Origin: Alphaproteobacteria bacterium
Lineage (GTDB): Bacteria > Pseudomonadota > Alphaproteobacteria > GCA-2731375
Length of the DNA: 6,092 bases
Direction of reading: 5' to 3'
Assembly: GCA_030746295.1 (NCBI GenBank)
Contig: JASLMY010000269.1
Span: 1 to 6,092, forward strand
Shown here: piece after piece, positions 1 through 5,780 of the stretch
Layout: each line of letters starts with the position of its first letter
Position numbering within the stretch: position 1 is the first letter of the stretch
Made by a program: the position numbers and the translations under genes
The notes under the pieces: model-generated
Told to the model about the DNA's origin: nothing
The model's input: only the letters and a program-made list of their open reading frames with translations
The model's database searches: none

Positions 1-36
1 CGCGAAGCGCTCGCTCAACGCGTCGATGTTGCTCAT
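1..36 (-). CDS. Unidentified protein, N-terminal 12 codons only
   Basis: Only the first twelve residues (MSNIDALSERFA) are inside the window, and the reading frame continues off the left edge. The ATG overlaps the stop of the DUF4387 gene in an ATGA arrangement (bases 33-36), which is a typical sign of translational coupling. A GGAG sequence within the end of the upstream gene lies about 8 nt before the ATG. The fragment is too short to assign a family. Its position implies it belongs to the same catabolic operon. Confidence 0.6.
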   Translation of the reverse strand, partial: MSNIDALSERFA

Positions 37-335
37 ATCTCCAACTCCAGCAAGGGCCCGTGCTGCTGCGCGCCGTAGACGTCGCTGTCGCCCGGGCTGC
101 CGGCGATCACTTGACGTTCCATCACCAGCTTGATCGCCAGGCCCTGCGGATAGGGCATGACCTCGACCTCGCCCTGCTGGCGGCCATAGAGCCGGGCCAG
201 GTTGGAGGGCGAGAGCGCGGCCGAGGCGGCGGCTTTGCGATAGCTCTCCTCGTCGTCGAACATGATGTCGATCGTCACCTTCAGGGGACCGGCGTTCTTG
301 CTGCGGACGACGCGCGCCAGGTCGACGAGCTTCAT
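33..335 (-). CDS. DUF4387 family protein of unknown function
   Basis: This is a small protein of 100 residues, about the usual size for DUF4387. What can be seen: an N-terminal LARVVRSKNAGP stretch (residues 6-17), an acidic DIMFDD segment (23-28), and a C-terminal DVYGAQQHGPLLELEI block (85-100). These match my recollection of the family's conserved features. No signal peptide or membrane segment is apparent, so it is probably cytoplasmic. From general knowledge, DUF4387 genes often sit beside AtuA-like (DUF1446) or other CoA/carboxylate catabolism genes, but no biochemical function is established. Here the ATG overlaps the stop of the ICL/PEPM-type lyase by 4 bp (332-335), and its own TGA overlaps the next ATG (33-36). 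This suggests coupled synthesis and perhaps a partner or accessory role for the lyase, which is inference. A GGGAGG lies about 9 nt before the start, inside the upstream gene. Confidence 0.88.
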   Translation of the reverse strand: MKLVDLARVVRSKNAGPLKVTIDIMFDDEESYRKAAASAALSPSNLARLYGRQQGEVEVMPYPQGLAIKLVMERQVIAGSPGDSDVYGAQQHGPLLELEI

Positions 336-1264
336 TCCTTGCCGCCTCCCGTGCCGGGGAAGCGGCCTTCCACCGAAATCCAGTCGGGGTAGTCGAAAAG
401 ATCCCAGAGCCCGCGATGGTCCAGCATTCGGTTGTGCCAGGCCGTCGTCGTGCCCTCGGCCTTGAGCGTCGCCAACATCTCTTGGCCGACATGACCCAGA
501 AGCCGGGTCAGCGAATTGGGGAAGATGGCGATGGCATAGCCGAGCGCCGCCAAGCGGTCGGCGGGCAGCAGGGGCGTGCGTCCGCCCTCGACCATGTTGG
601 CGAGCGTCGGGCTCTCGATCCGCTCGTTGATGCGCGCCATCTCCGCGTCCGATTCCGGCGATTCCACGAACAGCACGTCGGCGCCTGCCTCGCCGCAGGC
701 GAGCGCCCGATCGATCGCCGCCTCGATGCCGAGCGTGGTTCGGGCATCGGTTCGGGCGATGATCAGGAAGTCGGCGTCGTCGCGGGCGTCGGCGGCCGCC
801 TTGATGCGCCCCGTCATCTCTTCCAGGTCGACGAGCCGGCGGTCGGGCTCGTGGCCGCATTTCTTGGGCCAGGCCTGATCCTCGATCTGGATCGCCGAGA
901 CGCCGGCGCGCTCGTAGTCGCGGACCGTGCGGATCACGTTCAACGGCCCGCCATAGCCGGTGTCGGCATCGGCGATCACGGGCACGGTGGCGACGTCGGC
1001 GATGCGGCGGACCTGGTCGGCCATCTCGGTGGCGGACATGAGGCCGACGTCCGGCGCGCCGAGGCGGCTCATCGAGAGCCCCGAGCCGGTAATGTAAAGG
1101 GCCGGGAAGCCCGCCTTGTCGACCAGGCGGGCGGTGATGCAATCGAAGGCGCCGGGCGCGACCACGATGCCGCCGCCATCGATCAGTTGCCTGAGCCGCG
1201 CGTTTCGCCCGGCGGTGGGTGCCAGGCCCGGCGGATAGCCCCGCTCGCTCGTCTCGCTCTGCAT
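332..1264 (-). CDS. Isocitrate lyase/PEP mutase superfamily C-C lyase (oxo-acid lyase)
   Basis: The protein has 310 residues, the usual length for the methylisocitrate lyase/PEP mutase class of TIM barrels. The N-terminal part carries PGAFDCITARL (37-47) and YITGSGLSMS (57-66). The Mg2+-binding signature DADTGYGG is at 99-106. KKCGH at 134-138 carries the catalytic cysteine of true lyases (isocitrate, 2-methylisocitrate and 2,3-dimethylmalate lyases). ARTDA (170-174) and NMVEGG (223-228) are further conserved barrel segments. Because the cysteine loop is present, a retro-aldol (Claisen-type) lyase of a 2-hydroxy di- or tricarboxylate is more likely than a PEP mutase or oxaloacetate decarboxylase. 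The exact substrate cannot be read from the sequence. The start was chosen because the ATG follows the SMP-30 stop by 11 nt; a longer same-frame extension would run through that gene. The Shine-Dalgarno sequence is weak, so coupling to the upstream gene is plausible. Its TGA overlaps the DUF4387 ATG. Confidence 0.9.
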   Translation of the reverse strand: MQSETSERGYPPGLAPTAGRNARLRQLIDGGGIVVAPGAFDCITARLVDKAGFPALYITGSGLSMSRLGAPDVGLMSATEMADQVRRIADVATVPVIADADTGYGGPLNVIRTVRDYERAGVSAIQIEDQAWPKKCGHEPDRRLVDLEEMTGRIKAAADARDDADFLIIARTDARTTLGIEAAIDRALACGEAGADVLFVESPESDAEMARINERIESPTLANMVEGGRTPLLPADRLAALGYAIAIFPNSLTRLLGHVGQEMLATLKAEGTTTAWHNRMLDHRGLWDLFDYPDWISVEGRFPGTGGGKE

Positions 1265-1275
1265 CGGTCCGTTTC

Positions 1276-2196
1276 TCAGTCCATATGCGCGAACATCGTC
1301 TCGCCCGCGACCGGCATCTCCGCCTGCAGGACGTTGCCGCTGAACGAGTTGGTGATGTAGAGGGTCCGTCCCTCCGGTCCGCCGTAGGCGATGTTGGTGG
1401 TCATGAGGCCGCCGTCGCATGGTTCCACCTTGTGGGTCGGGACGCCCAGCGCCGAGAAGCGCCAGACGGCACCGAAGCCGGCATGGGCGATGATGACGCC
1501 GCCCTCCTGGTCGACCGCCATGCCGTCGGGGCCCATGCCGCCGGCGAGACGCGCAAATATGCCGACCCGGTTGATCGAGCCGTCGGCGCGGAACGGCACC
1601 CGCCAGATCGAATTGGTCCGGGTTACGGCGACGTAGAGCTCGCTCTCCTTCGGGTCCATGACCAGGCCATTGGGGCTCGGCACGTTGTCGAGCAGGCACT
1701 GGAGCTCGCCGTCGGTGGTATAGCGGAAGACCCGGCCGGTCGGGTCGTGCAGGCCGCTGTCGCCCTGGTCGGTGAAGTAGAGGTTGCCCTTCGAATCGAA
1801 GAAGAGGTCGTTGACGCCCTTGTAGCCGTCGATGTCGTCGCGGCCGACGAAGGGCGCCACCTTGCCGTTTACGGGGTCGACCTCGAGGATGCCGTTGTAC
1901 CGGTCGGCAACGAAGATGCGGCCGTCTTTGTGGATCTTCAGGCCGTTGGGCCCGCCGTCGTAGTCGGCCACGGTCTCGAACTCGGCCTCGGGCGAGATCC
2001 GGAAGACCCGCCCGTGCGCGATGTCGACGACGTAGAGGTTGCCGTCGCGGTCGAAGGACGGGCCCTCCAGGAACGAGCCGAGGGGACGGCCGCGAAAGAT
2101 ATCGCGGGCCATGTGGGAGTCCCGGTCGGTTCGCTGCAACTCCTCGGGCAGGCTGGCGAACACCGTGCTCTCGATCACCTGGGGCGGCGGAAACAT
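1276..2196 (-). CDS. SMP-30/gluconolactonase/LRE family beta-propeller hydrolase
   Basis: The protein has 306 residues, typical of this six-bladed propeller family of metal-dependent lactonases. Repeated blade motifs of the type DGNLYVVD (51-58), DGRIFVAD (91-98) and KGNLYFTD (136-143) are clear. Probable divalent-metal ligands can be placed by family pattern: Glu44 in LEGPSFD, Asn176 in PSPNGL and Asp224 in GPDGMAVD. Asn129 in GVNDLFFD is a likely substrate-contact position. The family hydrolyses sugar or other lactones, and some members act on non-sugar lactones or organophosphates. In this operon a lactone intermediate of an organic-acid pathway is a reasonable guess, but this is inference. 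The first ATG is favoured: MFPPPQVIESTVF resembles the usual start of family members, and GAGG lies about 9 nt upstream. There is no signal peptide, so it is likely cytoplasmic. It is separated from the crotonase gene by 87 bp that contain a stable hairpin. Confidence 0.9.
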   Translation of the reverse strand: MFPPPQVIESTVFASLPEELQRTDRDSHMARDIFRGRPLGSFLEGPSFDRDGNLYVVDIAHGRVFRISPEAEFETVADYDGGPNGLKIHKDGRIFVADRYNGILEVDPVNGKVAPFVGRDDIDGYKGVNDLFFDSKGNLYFTDQGDSGLHDPTGRVFRYTTDGELQCLLDNVPSPNGLVMDPKESELYVAVTRTNSIWRVPFRADGSINRVGIFARLAGGMGPDGMAVDQEGGVIIAHAGFGAVWRFSALGVPTHKVEPCDGGLMTTNIAYGGPEGRTLYITNSFSGNVLQAEMPVAGETMFAHMD

Positions 2197-2246
2197 GGGC
2201 GAAGACCTCGCTGTTCGTGAGGCGTCAAGGGCACAAGCCTGCGCGA

Positions 2247-2275
2247 TCGCCGGCCCGATGACAACGGGCCGGCGA
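2247..2275 (-). terminator. Intercistronic stem-loop, terminator-like or mRNA-stabilising
   Basis: There is a perfect 11-bp GC-rich stem (2247-2257 paired with 2265-2275) around a 7-nt loop. It begins 8 nt after the crotonase TAG in the direction of transcription. No U-tract follows it (the next bases read TCGCGCAGGC), so it does not meet the standard for an intrinsic terminator. It could attenuate transcription, stabilise the upstream mRNA against 3' exonucleases, or mark a Rho-dependent end. Confidence 0.45.
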
Positions 2276-2283
2276 GACGGCGA

Positions 2284-3075
2284 CTAGCGACCGGTGAAGT
2301 TCGGCTGCCGCTTCTCCTCGAAGGCGGCCAGGCCCTCGGCCATGTCCTCGGACTTGGCGTGCAGCTCGCTCATCAGGTACTCCAGCCGGATCGCCGTCTC
2401 CTGCGGTTGCTCCATGCCGTCGTTGACGAGCTGCTTCATGCGGGCGAGGCCAATGGGGCTCTTGTTCGCGAGTTGTCCGACCAGCTTCTCGACCGCCTCG
2501 ACCAAGTCCGCGTCGGGCACGACCTCGTTGACGAGGCCGGCTTCGACCAAGTCCGCCGCCGGCACGAAGGCGCCGGTGAACATCAGGTACTTGGCCCGGG
2601 TCGGGCCGACCTTGCGGGGCAGCCGGACCGAGCCACCGCCGCCCGGAATCAGGCCGTAATTGGCGTGTGCATCGCCGAGCCGGGCGCTCTCCGCCGCGAT
2701 CACCAAGTCGCAGGCCAGCACGGTCTCCAGCCCGCCCGCCAGCGCCATGCCGTTGACGGCGGCAATGACCGGCAGCGGGAAGCGCTCCATCCGGTCCAGC
2801 ACGTCCAGGATTGCGGTGACGAAACGCTTGCCGAAGCTGTCGTCGCCCTTGGCCACCTGCTCGCGCACCGACTTGAGGTCCGCACCCGCCGAGAAGGCGC
2901 GCCCCGTACCGGTGACGACGACGGCGCGCAAGCCGGATGCCGCCTCGGCCCGGTCGAGCCCTGCGTTCAGGCCGTCCAGCACCGCCTTGTTGATGGCGTT
3001 CAGCGCGTCGGGCCGGTTGATCGTGAGCCAAGCGGCGGCACCGCGCTCCTCATAGAGAATGGCATCTTCGCTCAT
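2284..3075 (-). CDS. Enoyl-CoA hydratase/isomerase (crotonase) family protein, non-canonical active site
   Basis: The 263-residue protein has a full crotonase domain. The oxyanion-hole segments are present: AFSAGADLK (60-68) and NGMALAGGLE (108-117). The GLIPGGGGSVRLPRKVG stretch (141-157) and LVNEVVP (181-187) follow, and the C-terminal helices end in FEEKRQPNFTGR. Aligned by eye to rat mitochondrial enoyl-CoA hydratase, the catalytic glutamates Glu144 and Glu164 are replaced by His137 and Tyr163. It should therefore bind a CoA thioester and stabilise an enolate, but classical syn-hydration is not assured. Other crotonase reactions (isomerase, hydrolase, C-C bond cleavage, decarboxylation) are open. 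The start ATG is preceded by GAGAGGA with about 5 nt spacing. It lies 34 bp downstream of the CoA ligase gene, which suggests that ligase supplies its thioester substrate (inference). Confidence 0.9.
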   Translation of the reverse strand: MSEDAILYEERGAAAWLTINRPDALNAINKAVLDGLNAGLDRAEAASGLRAVVVTGTGRAFSAGADLKSVREQVAKGDDSFGKRFVTAILDVLDRMERFPLPVIAAVNGMALAGGLETVLACDLVIAAESARLGDAHANYGLIPGGGGSVRLPRKVGPTRAKYLMFTGAFVPAADLVEAGLVNEVVPDADLVEAVEKLVGQLANKSPIGLARMKQLVNDGMEQPQETAIRLEYLMSELHAKSEDMAEGLAAFEEKRQPNFTGR

Positions 3076-3109
3076 GGCGTTCCTCTCCCATTTGGGCGCC
3101 GGACGGTGG

Positions 3110-4948
3110 TCATTCGAGGATGATGACCTCGTGCCCCGGCGCTTGCGAATAAAGCTCCTCGGCCAGCGCCTGCCGGCGCTCCAGGCCGGCGCGCTGGTTG
3201 ATGTAGGTCTTGTCGGTCAGTTCCGCCTCGTAGACCGACGGCGGCTCGTCCAGGACTCTGACCCGGCCGATGCGGCGACTGCGGTAGGAGAAGCGGGCGT
3301 TGTGCCGGCCAAGCGCCGCCACCAGGTAGTCACGCACTGCCTCCCGGCGTACGAGCGTCCCGGCTTCGGCGCTGTCGCCGTCGCAAAGCTCGCGGCAGCC
3401 GGCGATGTTGGGAAAGATCAGAAGGCCGATCTCGTCGCGGTCATGGCCGCAGATGAGCGCGTCGCGGATCACCAGCGGTGCCGCCGCGACCGCCGCGACG
3501 CGGACCGCGTCGGTCTGCACCCAGGTGCCGGTCAGGAGCTTGAAGTTGTTCGCGAGCCGGCCCTCGAAGACGAGGCCGCGCGCCGGCTGGTCGGGGTCGA
3601 CGAAGCGGGCGGCATCGCCGGTGACGAGAAAGCCCTCGGCGTCGAAGGCGGCCTCGTTCAGGTCGTCGCGCCGAAAGTAGCCAGGCGTGACGTTGACGCC
3701 GCGGCAGCGCAGCTCGTAGCGGTCGTCGCGCGGGATCAGCAGCGTCTCGGAGCCCGGGATCGGCAGGCCGACATGCGAGGGTGCGGGCATCGGCTCGCAG
3801 GCCATCGTGTGCATCGGCCCGGTCTCGGTCATGCCGTAGGCCGTGGTGATGATCACCGGCTTGCCGCAGGCTTTGGCGGAGACGGCTTCCAACCGCTCCC
3901 AAAGCGGCGCCGGCAGGATCGAGCCGGCATAGAAGATCAGCTCCAGGTCTTGGAAGAAGTGCTCGCGAAAGCCCGCGTCCGCTTCCAGGTGCGGCAACAG
4001 CAGGTCGATGCCGGCCGGGACGTTCAGGTAGATCGTCGGCGCGATCTCAGCCAGGCAGGCCAGCGTCGCCTCGAACCGGCCCGGCATCGGCTTGCCCGGA
4101 TCGATGTAGAAGGTGCCGCCGTTCGCCAGCACCACGTTGACGTTGAAGCTGCCGCCGAAACAGTGGTTCCAAGGCAGCCAGTCGACCACCACCGGCGGCC
4201 GCTCGGCCAGGAAGGGGTGGACCTGTCGCCAGGCAACCTGGTTCGCGGTCAGCATGGCGTTGGGGGTGACGACGCCCTTGGGCATGCCGGTGGAGCCGGA
4301 GGTGAACAAGATCTTGGCGACGTCATCGGGCCCGACCGCCGCGAAGGCCGCCTCTACCTCGTCGTTCGCCGCGTCGGCCAACAACGTTTCATAGGCCGTG
4401 CCGGCAAGCCCTTCGAAGGGTCGGGGCCCGTGCACCAGCTCGGCGCGGCCCGTGTCGATGGCGCCGAGCGGGCCGGAGAACGCGGCGCCGTCCTCGGCGA
4501 AGATCATGCCGGGCTGCAACAGGTCGACGAGATAGCCGAGCTTCTCCAAGTCCTCGGCTTCCGAATAGGCGACCGAGAGCGGTGCCACCGGCACGCCAAC
4601 CTGGATGGCGGCCAGCATCAGCAGGGCATGGGCGATCGAGTTTCCCGACAGGACGACCAGAGGCCGCTCCGGCCCCAAGCCGCGTGCCAGAATCGCGGCC
4701 GACAGGCGATCGACCTGTTTGCGGGCCTCGCCATAGCCGAGGCGGCACCAATCGCCGGCGTCGTCGCGCTCGGCCAGGAAGGGTCGCTCCGCCGCTGCCT
4801 CGGCCCAGTGGCGTAGCCAATGGCCGAGATGCGGCGGAATCGGCTCCAAGGGCTCCTCGGTCGAGAGCAGGAGGCTGCCGTCGGCGCGCCGCGCCATCTT
4901 CAACGTCGGCGGTGCCAGGTGGACGGGCTTGTGGCTCTCTTGGGTCAC
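3110..4948 (-). CDS. Feruloyl-CoA synthase-like acyl-CoA/aryl-CoA ligase (AMP-forming)
   Basis: The 612-residue protein belongs to the ANL adenylate-forming superfamily. It converts a carboxylate, ATP and CoA to acyl-CoA, AMP and PPi. The ATP-binding loop TSGSTGMPKG is at 216-225, YGMTETGP at 371-378 and the adenylate-ribose motif TGD at 443-445. The hinge-region arginine is Arg464 in FEGRLANNFKL, and the probable A10 lysine is Lys580 in LTDKTYINQ. The N-terminal RADGSLLLST...PLEPIPPHLGHWL and the C-terminal TYINQRAGLERR are characteristic of feruloyl-CoA synthases, but the substrate is not proven. A GTG start is chosen because family-like sequence (VHLAPPTLKMARRADGS) lies upstream of the first internal ATG (codon 18). 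It starts 15 nt after the SDR stop and is followed by the crotonase gene. The usual ferulate partners, a standard hydratase-lyase and vanillin dehydrogenase, are not seen, so another aryl- or alkenoic acid is possible. Confidence 0.88.
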   Translation of the reverse strand: MTQESHKPVHLAPPTLKMARRADGSLLLSTEEPLEPIPPHLGHWLRHWAEAAAERPFLAERDDAGDWCRLGYGEARKQVDRLSAAILARGLGPERPLVVLSGNSIAHALLMLAAIQVGVPVAPLSVAYSEAEDLEKLGYLVDLLQPGMIFAEDGAAFSGPLGAIDTGRAELVHGPRPFEGLAGTAYETLLADAANDEVEAAFAAVGPDDVAKILFTSGSTGMPKGVVTPNAMLTANQVAWRQVHPFLAERPPVVVDWLPWNHCFGGSFNVNVVLANGGTFYIDPGKPMPGRFEATLACLAEIAPTIYLNVPAGIDLLLPHLEADAGFREHFFQDLELIFYAGSILPAPLWERLEAVSAKACGKPVIITTAYGMTETGPMHTMACEPMPAPSHVGLPIPGSETLLIPRDDRYELRCRGVNVTPGYFRRDDLNEAAFDAEGFLVTGDAARFVDPDQPARGLVFEGRLANNFKLLTGTWVQTDAVRVAAVAAAPLVIRDALICGHDRDEIGLLIFPNIAGCRELCDGDSAEAGTLVRREAVRDYLVAALGRHNARFSYRSRRIGRVRVLDEPPSVYEAELTDKTYINQRAGLERRQALAEELYSQAPGHEVIILE

Positions 4949-4960
4949 GGGCGCGCGCAG

Positions 4961-4965
4961 TCCTC
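4961..4965 (-). promoter_or_regulatory. Shine-Dalgarno for the GTG-initiated CoA ligase
   Basis: GAGGA on the minus strand overlaps the TGA of the upstream SDR gene and lies 12 nt before the GTG codon. The spacing is rather long, and a GTG start this close to the upstream stop suggests modest, coupled translation. The site supports the GTG start over the ATG 51 nt further in. Confidence 0.45.
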
Positions 4966-5707
4966 AGGCCGACGGCACGATCAACAGCTCGGCGATGTTG
5001 GCGTTCGGCGGCTGGTTGACGGTGAAGACGACGCAGGCGGCCACGTCCTGAACGGTCAGCAGCTCGGGATAGGTGGCGTAGAGGGCGTCGGCCCGTTCCG
5101 AGTCGCCGCGCCAGCGGGTCGCGGCGAAATTGCTTCTGGTCATCCCCGGCTGCACCTCGCTGACCCGGATGCCCTTGCCGAGGTAGTCGGCGCGGAGCGC
5201 GCCCGAGAGCCCACGCAGGCCCCACTTGCTGGCGATGTAGGCGGCATCGTCGGCGAAGGTGGTGACGCCCGAGGAGGAGCCGATGTTGACGATATGGCCC
5301 CGGCCGCGCTCCAGCATGCCGGGGACGATGGCCCGGGTCACGCGCATGACGCCGGTGATGTTGGTTTCGACCGTCGCCGCCCAATCCTCGACGCTGCCGT
5401 GATCGAAGCGGGCCCGGCCGCCGAGGTCGATGCCGGCATTGTTGATCAGCACGTCGATGGCGCAAAGCTCGTCCGGCAATCGTTCCACCAGGCTTTGCGT
5501 CGCTGCCGGATCGTTGACGTCGAGGGCGAGGGGATGGCAGGCGGGGCCCAGACGCGCCGTCAGCTCGTCCAGCCGATCCGTCCGCCGCGCCGCCGCGATG
5601 CAGCGCCAGCCGTCCGCCACCAAAGCCTCGGTCGTTGCCTCGCCGATGCCGCTGGAGGCGCCGGTGACGAGCACGATGCCCTTGGTTTCGTCAGCGTTGT
5701 GCGCCAT
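4964..5707 (-). CDS. Classical short-chain dehydrogenase/reductase (YdfG-like)
   Basis: The 247-residue protein is the standard length for a classical SDR. It has the Rossmann glycine motif TGASSGIG (15-22), NNAG (89-92), and the catalytic set Asn116, Ser144, Tyr157 and Lys161 (YIASK). An Arg-Arg pair at 41-42 after the second beta strand suggests NADP(H) preference (inference). The C-terminus NIAELLIVPSA resembles the YdfG/3-hydroxy-acid dehydrogenase branch, which oxidises hydroxy acids or alcohols at the beta position. The substrate here is unknown. The ATG is chosen because AGGAGAG lies 9 nt upstream; in-frame sequence before it has no such support. It is the first complete gene of the cluster and sits 15 nt before the CoA ligase, so it may oxidise or reduce an alcohol/ketone or 3-hydroxy intermediate of the same pathway. 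Confidence 0.9.
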   Translation of the reverse strand: MAHNADETKGIVLVTGASSGIGEATTEALVADGWRCIAAARRTDRLDELTARLGPACHPLALDVNDPAATQSLVERLPDELCAIDVLINNAGIDLGGRARFDHGSVEDWAATVETNITGVMRVTRAIVPGMLERGRGHIVNIGSSSGVTTFADDAAYIASKWGLRGLSGALRADYLGKGIRVSEVQPGMTRSNFAATRWRGDSERADALYATYPELLTVQDVAACVVFTVNQPPNANIAELLIVPSA

Positions 5708-5716
5708 CGGCAGTCT

Positions 5717-5723
5717 CTCTCCT
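5717..5723 (-). promoter_or_regulatory. Ribosome binding site of the SDR gene
   Basis: AGGAGAG on the minus strand ends 9 nt before the ATG at 5707. It is the strongest Shine-Dalgarno match in the window. It decides the start against the in-frame TTG at 5755, whose extension would run through the palindrome. Confidence 0.7.
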
Positions 5724-5730
5724 ACCCACA

Positions 5731-5755
5731 TTGTGCCGCGCCCGGCCGGGCACAA
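5731..5755. promoter_or_regulatory. Interrupted palindrome upstream of the operon, candidate operator or 5'-UTR hairpin
   Basis: Arms ttgtgcc (5731-5737) and ggcacaa (5749-5755) are exact inverted copies. Read another way, the site is a perfect palindrome ttgtgc-ccggccgg-gcacaa interrupted by a cgcg insertion. It lies about 24-48 bp upstream of the SDR ATG, where an operator or leader structure could be. No convincing -35/-10 pair was found nearby; a TATGAT (minus strand, about 5773-5778) has no good -35 at the right distance. The regulatory role is inference. Confidence 0.35.
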
Positions 5756-5780
5756 GTCTAGGTCACAACAGCATCATACG

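Noticed and set aside
416..1360. Plus-strand open frame opposite the lyase gene
   Set aside because: It is antisense to the ICL/PEPM gene, has biased composition and no family signature, and is explained by codon bias of the real gene.
1265..1699. N-terminal extension of the ICL/PEPM lyase
   Set aside because: The frame stays open upstream of the ATG at 1264, but it would overlap the SMP-30 gene and encodes Arg-rich sequence unlike the family N-terminus.
1219..2220. Plus-strand open frame opposite the SMP-30 gene
   Set aside because: It mirrors the SMP-30 coding sequence and shows no domain. The sense-strand protein has clear propeller repeats.
3059..4816. Very long plus-strand open frame (585 codons) opposite the CoA ligase
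   Set aside because: It lies fully antisense to a well-supported ligase with all family motifs. Its translation has low-complexity Arg/Gly/Ala/Asp/Val composition with no recognisable domain. Long antisense frames are common in GC-rich DNA.
4389..5465. Minus-strand open frame spanning the SDR and ligase in another frame, suggesting a fusion
   Set aside because: It is an out-of-frame shadow of two good genes, very rich in Arg, Ala and Gly, with no family motif.
5773..5778. TATGAT on the minus strand as a -10 promoter element
   Set aside because: No acceptable -35 hexamer is found 16-18 nt upstream, where the repeat lies. A single hexamer is not enough to call a promoter.
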